Shown one piece after another: positions 1 through 9,349 of a stretch of 10,904 nt of DNA (position 1 is its first letter; the number at the start of each line of letters is the position of its first letter). The position numbers and the translations under genes were made by a program. The notes under the pieces were generated by a model, which saw only the letters and a list, made by a program, of their open reading frames with translations, was not told the DNA's origin and did not search any database. Source of the stretch: Ophiocordyceps camponoti-saundersi (nom. inval.) (Eukaryota; Ascomycota; Sordariomycetes; Hypocreales; Ophiocordycipitaceae); NCBI GenBank assembly GCA_003339415.1, contig PDHQ01000699.1, positions 1 to 10,904 on the forward strand, given 5' to 3'.

Positions 1-149
1 TATTACTTAGAAGTAATAATTATTACTATTTATATAAAAATATTATATTAATTATTAATATATTAACTATTAATATTTTTTTCGTTAATATTTTTATTAT
101 TAGTATATTCTTTTTATAGTTTATTAGTAGATATTTTATTAATATCTAA
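1..149. other. Very AT-rich stretch, no gene seen
   Basis: This stretch is almost only A and T, with runs such as TATTAATTATTAATATATTA near 45-64. It lies downstream of the decayed minus-strand frame that stops at 150-152. I see no coding frame or clear terminator. It may be the 3' flank or strongly mutated repeat DNA. Confidence 0.5.
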
Positions 150-614
150 TTACTTATTATAAGCGACTAAGGTTATAGAACGTCGCGTAAACGCCGTAGT
201 AATTAAGTCTTAGTTAGGACCTAGATCCTTAGGGGGTAAGCTAGTTTTCTTCCTCTTATCGATTTCTGCGGCTTTAATAGTAAGCTTCTTTATACGGGTA
301 ATCTAAGCACGGGCTTTCGTCTTCTCTTTCTAGGAATCTTCTAATTCTTCTCGATCTATCTGCCGTTACTTTGCCCTTTTAGTATAGAAATTTCTCGGTA
401 TTATATTCTTTACTTTATAAACCTGGCAGGCTTTTCGTAATATTATAGGTAGGTATAATAGCTTGCTTAATATAGAGCGTCGTTTAGGCGAAAGAAGGAT
501 AAATTAGCGTTAGTCTTTTAGTATTTTTATAATAAGGGGAGGTATAGGAATAGAGGATATATCGGGTAGCGAGTATATATAAGTTAGGGGGTAATATTAT
601 ATATATATAGGTAT
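150..614 (-). pseudogene. Decayed ORF, basic C-terminal-like fragment
   Basis: Minus-strand frame of 155 codons from an ATA at 614 (possibly a RIP-altered ATG) to TAA at 152-150. Between 540 and 153 it has only about six internal TAG/TAA; the codon-aligned plus frame has about twice as many. The reading is protein-like: a Ser/Ile/Pro hinge (SSIPIPPLIIKI), a basic SPKRRS segment, then a Lys/Arg/Glu-rich helical stretch (DREELEDS, KEKTKARA, KKLTIKAAEIDKRKK). The minus strand is CT-rich upstream (about 780-735), as before other frames here. A charged coiled tail like this occurs at the C-terminus of some fungal DDE transposases, but no catalytic region is visible, so that assignment is a guess. 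It is not part of the repeat unit to the right. Confidence 0.4.
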
Positions 615-1030
615 CTATTATAGTAAGATATTTTATAAGAAAGTATATTAGGGTCTACGCGTGAAATTATATTAGGGTAATAAAAATAAATATTATTTAG
701 TATTAAGATTATAATTATAATACGAGGATAATAATAGAGAGGCGAAATATAGAAGGGAGAACGAAGGAACGTACTAGAAGGAAAATAAAAGTGAAAGGGA
801 ATACGTAATAAGGTAGGGGCAGTATAAAGTATTAAGATTACTATATAGAGTTTTATCTAGTTAGAATACGGGTTTATAACTAGCTCTTATATATATATAT
901 ATAATAATTAGAGAGAGAATTAGTAATATTATAAGTAGGGAAGATTATAAGTTATACTATAACTAGGGAAAACTATAAGTTATACTATAAGTAGGAAAGA
1001 TTAGGATATAACTTATAAATTTATAATAGA
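615..1030. other. No gene seen; AT- and purine-rich spacer
   Basis: Apart from the 28-bp tandem repeat at 936-1015 and a TA-dinucleotide run near 888-903, I see nothing in this stretch. The plus strand is purine-rich at 735-800, which is the CT-rich upstream side of the minus-strand frame at 150-614. Confidence 0.4.
936..1015. repeat. 28-bp tandem repeat, about 2.9 copies
   Basis: Two nearly identical 28-bp units (936-963 and 964-991), each containing the core ATAAGTTATACTATAA, are followed by a more diverged partial third unit to about 1015. It is a short local repeat with no sign of coding. Confidence 0.7.
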
Positions 1031-2760
1031 ATAAAAAGAGAGATAGGTAGTAAGGCGAGCGTATATAGGGTATGCTAAGGAAGAGAGATAGCGATATTAA
1101 GAAGAAATAATAAGCATAAGAGTGCGTAGGTGTAGATTGCAAAGGATACTTTTAAGGATTATATTAATAGCAAACTAATAGACTATAGTTAAGGAGTTAT
1201 TAGGCATTTTATAGCGACGGTAATAGAGATCCCTAAAAGGGAAACCGTGTTAGCCTTACGTAGGGAGCTATTAGAGGCTTATATAAAATTTAATTAAATA
1301 GTCTCTTAACCTTTTTTTTTATTCTAAGAGATCTAAGTATTAGGATATAAAGGGCGGTTAAGAGAGGATAAGGACTATAACTAAGTATAAAGCGCAGATT
1401 AGTTTCCCTCGGGCTAAGAGAGAGGAAGGAATTAACGAAGAATTGGCCCTTAACCTTATCTTAATAGCTATTAAAAAAGTCGTTAATCGTAAGTTATATC
1501 TTAGAGAGGAGTTATAATAAAACTCTAGTAAATAGAATTATAGCTTTTTTTTTAAATATTATACTTTTATACGATAAATTACTAATTAAAACTCTATTCT
1601 TAAAGTTTTAAATACTTTATTAAATAGTTCTCTCTTCTTTTTTCTTATTTCTTTTATTTTTATATAGAAAATCGCCTTCTTATTATTTTCCCGATAGAGA
1701 ATTTCGATCTAGCTTATCCCCCTATAGCTAGAGATCCCCCTTATACTAGTTAAAGACTACGGTTACCTAGGATTAGGAGTTACAGTTCTTCGTATATAGG
1801 TATCTAGCTATTTACTTGCTTAATCGCACTACTTTAATATGCTATAAATAGCGAAGCCTATTTAAGCTCCCTTTTAAAATAGCTATAATTATATAATAGA
1901 AAGTTCTCTTTAATCTCGATTTTTACTCCGGATTTGCGATATCTTCGTGCTTTTAGCTATCGAGTATATTTATTATAAGAAACGTCCTTCGTAACTAATA
2001 AGATCCCGTTAACTAAAGAGCATATCTTAGTTATCTAGCCTGGATATTTTTCTTCTACTTAATACCTATCTTAGATTCTATCTATTTAACGAAATACGTT
2101 CCTATAAATATTATATATATAATTAATAAGATACTTTCTACTAAGAGGATAATAGTTTCTAACTATCCTCTGCTAAGATAAAGTAATAGCTTTTAACTAT
2201 TAAACTCCTTAACTTAAATATACCTACTAACGTTTAAATAGATATTATAATAACCTAGTAAGACGCTTACTCTAAACCTAGGTATAGAGGAAGAATATAC
2301 TAATAAGAGGCTATAGTATCTAGCTACCGTAGCTCTATAAGCTATTACTAGCATATAACTAAAGCCTACTAAGGTATTACTAGTCGATACGAACCTATTA
2401 CTACTAATAACTATTAACTACTACCTTATAAGAGACTACTAAGCTTAAATAGATAACTATTTTAGAAACGCTTAACTTTAGCGATAATTAACTTAGAGAT
2501 AATAAGGATATAATAATACGTAAGTAATACGCTTACTTAAAGAAGAAACGTTAAGGCTATCGCCTAAGCTACGATATATTAACGTTTATTAGTATTAACT
2601 AGGAGGGGAGATTTAAGAAAAATAATATTAAGATTACTTAGATCTAAACTTCCGATATAGTTAGAGATAGTTTTATAAAACCTCTTTAAGGATAATTATT
2701 TAGGGAGTTCGAAACCGAACTTATACTTAGAGGCAGAGTTATCTAACTCCTAGTCGTTAA
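1031..2760 (+). pseudogene. Decayed ORF 1 (unknown protein, about 570 codons)
   Basis: Plus-strand frame open from about 1031 with phase 1052-1297, shifting by one base at a T9 run (1312-1320), then continuous in the 1321 phase to TAA at 2758-2760. It carries about 50 TAG/TAA and a retained Trp codon TGG at 1444-1446. The stretch to about 1830 is shared with a second copy at 9350-9945 at protein level: ELL..Y.KFN, RLVSL, PLTLS, LER.Y.K and SPYS(stop)RSP occur in both. Distal text includes IEEEYTNKRL, YLATVAL and RLLKEETLRLSPKLRY. No family is recognised. The start is uncertain, and the part after about 1830 could be a separate gene, since only the frame, not a homologue, supports it. A codon-aligned minus frame at 1780-2160 also reads fairly well and is treated as a shadow. 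Confidence 0.5.
1215..1830 (+). repeat. Long direct repeat, copy A left segment
   Basis: This segment matches 9350-9945 in the same orientation, roughly 75-80% identical by eye with small indels. Best blocks are GATTAGTTTCCCTC (1397-1410 and 9541-9554), CCCTTAACCTTATCTT, and the stretch around CCCCCTATAGCTAGAGATCC (1719 onward and 9856 onward). Homology spans decayed ORF 1 and fades at both ends. Confidence 0.8.
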
Positions 2761-2875
2761 TATACTTCTCTTTTATCGTTATATTTTTTTTTTTTTATTT
2801 TTACTTATATTTTATATTATTATTTGCGTAAGTATTATTTTTATATTTACTATATATTATCCTTCTTTTCTCTAT
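2761..2875. promoter_or_regulatory. T-rich spacer with CT tract before ORF 2
   Basis: A T-rich spacer between decayed ORFs 1 and 2, with a T13 run at 2784-2796. It ends in a pyrimidine tract, CCTTCTTTTCTCT (2861-2873), two bases before the ATA at 2876. CT-rich tracts just before start codons are common in filamentous fungal promoters, and the same arrangement precedes other frames in this window, so this is the likely promoter of ORF 2. Confidence 0.4.
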
Positions 2876-3769
2876 ATAAAGGAGAAGTTACCTCCTAAAC
2901 TAACGTTTTTTCTCCGCGTCTACCTAGGCTTGCTAGGCCGTAGTTAAAGTAAAAAGGTACGGTATACCCCCCGGCTACTATATAGAGTGCTCGAGATACT
3001 CTGGCGAGAGGAGACTAACTTACCTATTCGGAGGCTTAGGGGAATACTCGAGTTTTATAATCTCTCTATCCTCCGTAATATTATCGTTATCGGCGATTAT
3101 ATTAGCGAGCTATGCTATCGTTCTAGCTACTTCTATTAGATATTAGAAAGAATATTATCGCCCGAGGCTAGCCTATAAATAGCTTATATAAGCGCTATAC
3201 TAGAAGCTAGGAAGCGATATATAATACTAGAATAGATATACTCTAGTTTTCGGACGGCTGCACTTCTAGTAAGGCGTAGTATTCTAATTACTACGACTCT
3301 ATATAATTAAGGCCCTAAAGTATATATAGCTACGTATAATTTAAATAGCTACTAGCTAAGCAGACGTGGTAGTCTTAGCTAGAAGAATAATATTTCTTAT
3401 AGGTAGCGCGAGTGCTTATTATTCTAATATCTATAGAAGAAGAAAAATATATTATTTTAGGTTATATATAAAATCCGCAGGCGAATACTTATATTAATAC
3501 TAAAAGCGTTTATTATAGCTAATATTAGCGCGTATATAGTTAGAATCTCGAGGAGGCGATAACGCCCTTCTAGTACGCTACGATTAAGGGCAGAAAAAAA
3601 TTCTATATTTCTTTTCTTATAAAAGAATCTATATAAGAAAAAAAAAAGAGGAAGAGGATAAAGGAAGAAGGAAGAAGAAGAGAGAGAGAGGAAGAGAAGA
3701 GGGCGTTTTATACCCTGCCTAGATAACTTATCTAGCATAACTAGTTTAATAGGTGTAAAAGAGCAGTAA
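2876..3769 (+). pseudogene. Decayed ORF 2 (charged-tail protein, about 297 codons)
   Basis: Plus-strand frame of 298 codons including the stop, from ATA at 2876 (presumed RIP-altered ATG, directly after a CT tract) to CAG-TAA at 3764-3769. It has about 14 internal TAG/TAA and one retained TGG in ILWREETN. It reads as helical, Arg/Leu/Ile-rich text (REETNLPIRRLRGILEFYN, ILERILSPEASL, AILEARKRY) and ends in a strongly charged tail encoded by the purine tract at 3637-3705: a KKKKRGRG block, then KKEEEERERKRRGR. No known domain is recognised; the tail suggests a nucleic-acid-binding or nuclear protein, which is inference. The codon-aligned minus frame has about twice the stops over 2888-3340. The 93-codon minus-strand open frame at 3738-3457 is the antisense of the charged tail. 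No equivalent exists in copy B. Confidence 0.5.
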
Positions 3770-3778
3770 ACGGTAACG

Positions 3779-4096
3779 GGTTTATCTACTAGGGGATAAG
3801 AAGAGCAGTAAATAGGTTTATCCTAAGAATAGCAGTTAACGAGTTTATACCTTATAGGATAAGAATAGCAGTTAACGGTTTTATTCCTTAGGGGAGAAGA
3901 ATAGTATTTAACGAGTTTATCCCTTAGGGGATAAGAATAGCAGTTAACGGTTTTATACCTTAGAGGATAAGAATAGCATTTAATAAGTTTATCCCTTAGG
4001 GGAGAAGAATAGCATTTAAGAGGTTTATCCCTTAGTGGATAAGATAAGCAGTTAATAGGTTTATCCCCTAAGGGATAAGATAAGTAGTTAACGGGT
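3779..4096. repeat. Minisatellite array A, about nine 36-bp units
   Basis: About nine units of roughly 36 bp (one shortened near 3815-3840), each starting GTTTAT and carrying the palindromic core TTATCCCTTAGGGGATAA followed by GAATAGCAGTTAACG. Units differ by point changes, many of RIP type, although the GCA in GCAG is usually kept. The array starts ten bases after the stop of decayed ORF 2 and ends at GTTTCTAT, the same word that ends array B at 10627. Each unit can fold into a hairpin through its palindrome. The core contains TTAGGG by chance of the palindrome; it is not a telomere repeat. Confidence 0.9.
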
Positions 4097-4390
4097 TTCT
4101 ATTACGCTAGTGTTACTACTTAGTACTAAATGCCGGCGCGGCAAATAGGTAAATATAGGAGATATAAAAGTATTATTCGGATAAATTTACCTAGACGGTT
4201 AAGCGATATAATAACTAAGACTATACGTCCCTTAGCCTGCATATAGATATTATACTATAGTGCGTTCTATAATAGTATTTTGCAGATCGTATTTAAATAT
4301 AGGAACTCCTAAAAATATTACGATATATAAGGAGCTACTTTAAAGCTATCCGGGTAATAAGTTTATAATTAAGCTTACGAAGGAATATAA
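4097..4390 (+). repeat. Long direct repeat, copy A right segment
   Basis: This segment matches 10628-10904 in the same orientation and order: the array end, TTAGTACTAAAT, AAGTATTATTCG, AAGACTATACG, then GGAG(C/T)TACTTTA(A/G)AGCTATC and TAATAAGTTTATAA. From about 4218 the alignment has no indels and runs in the phase of decayed ORF 3. The match is cut off by the window end, so its true extent is unknown. A GC-rich hairpin, TGCCG-GCG-CGGCA at 4131-4143, is present here but mutated in copy B. Confidence 0.8.
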
Positions 4391-5441
4391 GCATAACTAT
4401 GAAACCCTCGTGAAAGAACTGAAGGATAATTTAAGATTTCTCTTATAGAAGAAGTAATAGAGAGTTATTATAAACTAAGCCGAGGATATAAAAAATATAT
4501 AAAGTCGAAGTAAGTAGAATTCTTATTAGCTGAGGATAATAGTAGCTGATTAATCTCTTTCTAATAGCTAAAGGAGAATATTGCTAGCTGCAGAAGAAAT
4601 ATAGCGGCTATTAACTAAGATACCGTTAGCAAATTCGTCTTTAAGTTTATTATCTACTTAGCTAATCACGCTATAAGAGACGAGATATACTAAGAAATCG
4701 TCCTTAGACTTATTCTAGTTTATTAAGTTTATCGGCTACCTTAAAACGGACTATCGTAGAACTTTAAAGAAGGGGTATTAACGAAGGCATAATAGCTAGC
4801 GTTATCCGGATTTCGGTTTCTTAAGCTAATATACCGCAAGTATAGGATAAAGTAAACGATAAATTCGAATCCCTTATCTCTATAATTATATACGCTAGTA
4901 AGCTGATAGTATACCGATATAGTTCCGTGCTTTTAAAAATACTAGATAGGATTAACCTTAAAAGAATAGTTTCTAGGGATTATCTTAAAAAGTTCTATTA
5001 AGCGGAAGATAGATAGTAGTCCTCTAACTTAGATAACTAGCTTCTATAAGGGAAAGTACCCCCCTCTGTTAAAACTACCACCCTCCTAGCTAGGGAGGAA
5101 TTTAACGCCGAATTAAATAAGAATTAGGTTTTAAGTATTAGAACCCTTAATTAAATAGTTTTAAGGAGTTATATATCTCCTAGTAACCGAACTAATAAAG
5201 CAGTTATTAGGGACGGTCTCCTCGATACTTAGACTAAGCTAAAAAAACCACCCTTAAGGTTTAGCTCCCCTAGATTACTAAAGTAAAGAAAGCCCTTTAT
5301 ATTAGAGCTATCCTATAGTTATTATATAGGCTTTAAATACCTATAACCTTTCTTACTTAATATCTACGGGGAGGAAGGGGAAGGTATTTTAGTCTAGATA
5401 GCATACTTAAACGAAGGTACGATAACTCTTCTTTATTTTAA
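4257..5441 (+). pseudogene. Decayed ORF 3 (unknown, about 394 codons)
   Basis: Plus-strand frame from ATA-GTG at 4257 to TAA at 5439-5441. Two runs of more than 25 codons near the start are stop-free (4257-4340, 4344-4439), reading as TPKNITIYKELL, then SYPGNKFIIKLTKEYKHNY and ETLVKELKDNLRFLL. Distal text such as TKVKKALYIRAIL and YLRGGRGRYFSLDSILKRRY fits a protein. The first 41 codons align without indels to the second copy at 10781. Stops are dense (about 45, all TAG/TAA), implying a Gln/Trp-rich product or a wrong strand in the middle: over 5100-4741 a minus frame has only about five stops against about 20 here and could be a separate decayed frame (GFEFIVYFILYLRYISLRN). No family is recognised. 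The frame converges on ORF 4 with a 37-bp gap. Confidence 0.42.
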
Positions 5442-5478
5442 CTTCTCTACCGGACCCTTACACCTATAATAAATTGCT

Positions 5479-6462
5479 TCACTCTAATTCTAGGACCTTT
5501 CGAGCCCGCTCCTTAATATTAGGCTACTTATTGCCCTCTCTAAGCTCCAGACCGTCGTCTAGAAACGGATTCGGTATATCCTTAATTAAGCGAGGCGCAA
5601 CTTAAGGATTTAGATAGTCCTCGTATATAACGGAGTTAGTAAAAATATCCTAGCTACCGATAAAGTAACCTACTATCTGCAAGGCCTTACTAATCTCTGC
5701 CCTATAAGCGTACTTAGAGTGCCGACGCTAATTATAGGTAGCCGCCCTAATACTATTCTAAATATAATTAGAATAACTATAACCCCCTTAGCCGTATATC
5801 GAAACGCACTTATAAAATAGCGTTAATATATATTCCCCGTAGTAGGTAATAGTCGTCGTCTATAATCGCAGGTAATAAGTATATAACCTCGGGTTACGTT
5901 AACTAAAGATCGAGATAAGAAGAGCCTTATAGTATTTAGGGCGTTTCTCTTAAATTAAATAGTTAAAGAAGGAGCCCTCCGGGTGCGCGATCTTAGTCGG
6001 GATATAAGTAACTCGGGGTTCCCCTAGCGTTTTCTCCCAGTACTCTCTCTCTCTAGCCCTAATAAAGTAATAAAGAAAAAACTTAAGAGGAGACGTGGTA
6101 CCTATTTCTATCTTAATAAAAGCCGGGGCTTCCTAAGGAACCTTCTCGCGGAAAGCTATCTTAATAAATATAGGAACGCTAAAATGCCCGACGTTAACGC
6201 CTCCCTTATACTAAATCTTAAGGTAGGCGTGAATCTAGGTAGAGAAAATTAGTCTCGATATCCGGAACTATTTAATTAAAATACTCACGCGTATATATTT
6301 AAGGTAAGGAAGAGTCTTTAGCGCTATACGGCCTTACTAGCCTAGGCTCGATAGGACGCTTATATCTTCGGTATCTAACTTATATAAGATAAGGTTATAA
6401 ACGTTAGGGAGACGTTTCTTTTTCTCCTCGATTATCTCCTTTTCCGTTAACTTAGGCGCTAT
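5479..6462 (-). pseudogene. Decayed ORF 4 (unknown, 327 codons)
   Basis: Minus-strand frame of 328 codons with no frameshift, from ATA-GCG-CCT at 6462 (presumed ATG-GCG) to TGA at 5481-5479. All 15 internal stops are TAG/TAA; the terminal TGA is the only one and is probably the native stop. Text is convincingly protein-like: APKLTEKEIIEEKKKRLPNV at the N-terminus, then GEPRVTYIPTKIAHPEGSFF, GEYILTLFYKCVSIYG, RAEISKALQIVGYFIGS and a C-terminal NPFLDDGLELREGNK followed after one stop by PNIKERARKVLELE. One Trp survives (EYWEKTLGEP). The length looks complete. No catalytic motif or known domain is recognised. It diverges from ORF 5 across 336 bp and has a CT-rich tract on its own strand upstream (6545-6505). 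Confidence 0.65.
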
Positions 6463-6798
6463 CGCGATTAAAGATTCTTATTACTATTAACGCGTCTAAG
6501 TTAAGCAGGCAAAGAAAGAAAAAAAAGAGAGGGAGAGGACGAGGGCGATATAAATAGCGAGCTAATAACTATTTATTCCTAATTAGGAAGGAGCCCTCCC
6601 CGCTTTTCCCTTCGCGATATCGCAGTACTAACCGAAGTATAAAGTAGCAAGCCTAAGAACTAAGGCAGCGAATAATAATAAAATAAGGTAACGCGTTTTT
6701 CCTCTTTTCCCACGCGCACCCTCTTTTTCCTTTAAACTAACTATTTATTTAATAACTAAGCTATACTTAGCGTACTATTATTATAACTAAAATATATT
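6463..6798. promoter_or_regulatory. Divergent promoter spacer between ORFs 4 and 5
   Basis: This spacer separates two outward-reading decayed frames. Facing ORF 4, the minus strand is CT-rich at 6545-6505. Facing ORF 5, the plus strand has pyrimidine tracts at 6697-6710 and 6720-6735. A TATAAATAG at 6549-6557 could be a TATA element. The symmetrical tracts, each on the sense strand of the frame it precedes, support a shared bidirectional promoter; this is inferred from layout. Confidence 0.45.
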
Positions 6799-9198
6799 AT
6801 AGATTTAGTAAACCTAAATTATAAGCTCGGTAAGGAAGTAAACTTTAAACCGGAAAAGCTATTTTTTAGCGAACGAAATAATAAGTTTGCTACTATAGCG
6901 ATATTTTATAGTAAAGTAACGATAGGGCCTACGTCGCCTAATCTCCCTTTCTCGGCGGTAACTCCTAAGCTCGCGCGAACCCTCGAGTGCAAATAGCCCC
7001 CTTAGTTTATAGGACGAATAGTTTAGCTAAAGGAACGCGTTAAGCTTTTTATAAATACGATTAAATACTTATATATATTTTAAGCTAGTAAGGAGATCGC
7101 TAACGTTATCCTATTTAATAATATCTAAAATTAAAGTAGCTACGTAGATAATATAGAGCGTTTTATTTTTAAAGTATAGAGACGACTATAGGTAACTAGC
7201 TTTAAGCTAGGAGCTATAATAAAAATCTTAAATAGGGGAATCTAGGATAAAGTGCACCTATTCACGATTTTTATAGTAATTACGATACCTACTACCGCAA
7301 ACGAGACCACTAACGTGCCGTTTAAGAAGAAAATCTATTATATCGTGCCTAAGTTTAACCTTAAGTAGGAAGTAAATAGTTACCCCTTTCTAGGTAGTAT
7401 AGTTAATTTTAGAGCGGATAGGACCGATATTAGGTATTATTAGGGCAGCTTCTTTTAAGATTAGTAAGCCCGAGTACTCTATTTTTTTAACTTAATAAAG
7501 CCGGGGCGAGTGCCTTAATCGAAAAAGGTAATAGCCGTATAAAGAGATATCTTAAATAAGTTTTAAGGGGACTGCCCCTTTAATTTTATCGTTATTCCTA
7601 GGACGCGATAGAAAGGAGAGTACGAATGCGGATACCTAGCCCTTTTTATACTATAATACTAGGCCCGTAGCTTTATCGGTCTTAAACTCGACGTATATAT
7701 TAATAGCTTATCGAATAAGCGAGGATTAAGCGTTAAATAGTTTAGAGAAGATCTTAAGACCCCCCCGGATTCCCGTATTCTCTTACGAGACTAGGCTATA
7801 CGAACCGAGGATAGCGACGGCAATAACTACGACGAATTAATCGCTCGGATAACTAGCAACCTATATGCTATTAGGGCGAATAAACTAGGTATCCGAAAGT
7901 TAGAATAGTTTAACTTCTTAGGAAATAGTTATAGATTTAAACTAAGGAACTAGGAGGGCGGCGAAGATCTCTTAATAAAGCTAGAAGCAGGCTTAACGAC
8001 GCTTAGGGGCCTATGCCCTAAGGCTACTATCCCCTACTACCGGATCCTTAGAAGATACCGAACTATCACGCCTAAGACCTTTACTAATAACTCTATAATA
8101 AAGAGCTATATTATAGTGCTATACTTAGGCGCTACTAGAGTTAGAAGATAGCCTTAGGGAGATTAGGAAGAACTGCAAGGGATTAATATTAATAACTTTA
8201 ATAGGGGCGAAGGGGCCGGGGATAATAAGGCTCTAGACGAGGAAGAGGTTAGGGAGGAAAACGACGAGGACCTTCCCGAGGATAAGACTATAAAAGGCCC
8301 GACTAATAATTAAATAGTTCCGATATCTAGCCTTTTATCTTCTCTTAGATCTAAAAACCCCCTAACTTTAGAAGGAGTTAGATAAGAGATAAGCGCTATA
8401 AAGAATACGAGGAAGGAAGATAAGGCGACTAAGGCGCCTAATAACGCTATAACTAGAGAGGAAATAACTAGGATAAAGAAAATAATCCCTTAGGAATTAA
8501 CGGGCATATTATAGCCTAAGAAACTTACTACGGGGAAGAAAATACTTATAGGATTAAACCCGGCCCCGATATAGCCAGCTTTCTCTCCGAGGCGCAGCGC
8601 GAGGACGAAGAAGTTAACGAAGCGCGACTATTTAATTAAGAACCTTACGTTATAGAAAACGGCCCCTAAAAGAAAAGGGGAGGAAAAAGACGTAGGAACG
8701 CTAAAATTAATACGCTTTACTTATTTTGCCTTAGGTAAGAACCCTATAGTCTAGCCTAGCGAAGGACTCACAGCTATAAGTATAGGCCGAGAACTAATTA
8801 ACCTAGACCCGCTTAGCTTTAAGGTTAGAGGGGTTAAGCGTTATAAGAATTATATAACTTAGACTAAGAGTTACGGACGTATACGATAAGGAAAGCATAT
8901 CGCACTTAATATGGCCGGATCTATTATAGTATATACCGGACGCGCACTTATTAGAGACTAGCTTTAAGAACCGAAGATAATCCTAATAATCCCGAAGACT
9001 AGTTTTTTTATTAGCTTGCAGCCCCCGGGGCTTATATACCCTAGTATATAGGCCGAGATCGATAAGGCTATCGATAACTATTTAATTAAGTAACGATAGG
9101 AGCGAGAGAAGGGACCTAAGAGAGATATGCTACTAGCAGGCGGTCGGCGCGAACGCTAGAGTCGACGGATCTAAGGGTTAAACCCTAAGGAGAAGTAA
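6799..9198 (+). pseudogene. Decayed ORF 5 (large unknown protein, about 799 codons)
   Basis: Plus-strand frame of 800 codons including the stop, from ATA-GAT at 6799 (presumed ATG; an alternative ATA lies near 6760) to TAA at 9196-9198, with no frameshift. About 43 internal stops, all TAG/TAA. In a sampled 120-bp block (7801-7920) this frame has one stop, the other two plus frames four and six. The N-terminus reads DLVNLNYKLGKEVNFKPEKL. The central part (about residues 240-455) is mixed alpha/beta-like text (ARSFIGLKLDVYINSLSNKR, EDSDGNNYDELIARITSNLY, KPTIPYY-like). An acidic cluster follows at about 475-496 (ALDEEEVREENDEDLPEDK), then basic clusters near 598-611 (RRSARTKKLTKRD) and 622 (PKRKGEEKD) that resemble nuclear localisation signals. 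No known domain is recognised, and no transposase or polymerase motif is visible. It is the largest frame of the unit and diverges from ORF 4. Confidence 0.65.
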
Positions 9199-9349
9199 CT
9201 AGAGTTTCCTTTATTATTTCCTTTACGAAGAGTCCTTTCCGCCTTTATTTTATCGCGCTTACACGTACCTTATTTAAGTTATAAGAAAAAGTTAGTTATT
9301 ACCGAGAAAAAGGGCTAATTACTTATTATTACGGCACGCGCTTAGGGAG

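Noticed and set aside
1780..2160. Minus-strand frame with fairly protein-like text
   Set aside because: It is codon-aligned antisense to the plus frame of ORF 1, which is supported upstream by the second copy. Stop counts are similar, so the plus strand is preferred.
2250..2420. Resemblance of ORF 1 text to the segment after reverse transcriptase in LINEs
   Set aside because: Only a loose ALxAITS...PTK similarity; no RT or RNase H motif is seen on either side.
2700..2725. tRNA-like GTTCGAAAC word
   Set aside because: No acceptor stem, anticodon arm or A box could be placed around it.
2888..3535. Minus-strand frame opposite ORF 2
   Set aside because: It is codon-aligned antisense with about twice the stops, and the plus frame has a CT tract and ATA start at 2876.
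3457..3738. 93-codon clean open frame on the minus strand
   Set aside because: It is the antisense of the purine-rich tail of decayed ORF 2. Its Ser/Leu/Phe-rich low-complexity product comes from the GA tract.
3779..4096. Telomere repeat or CRISPR array
   Set aside because: TTAGGG appears only once per 36-bp unit as part of a palindrome, and there are no unique spacers between units.
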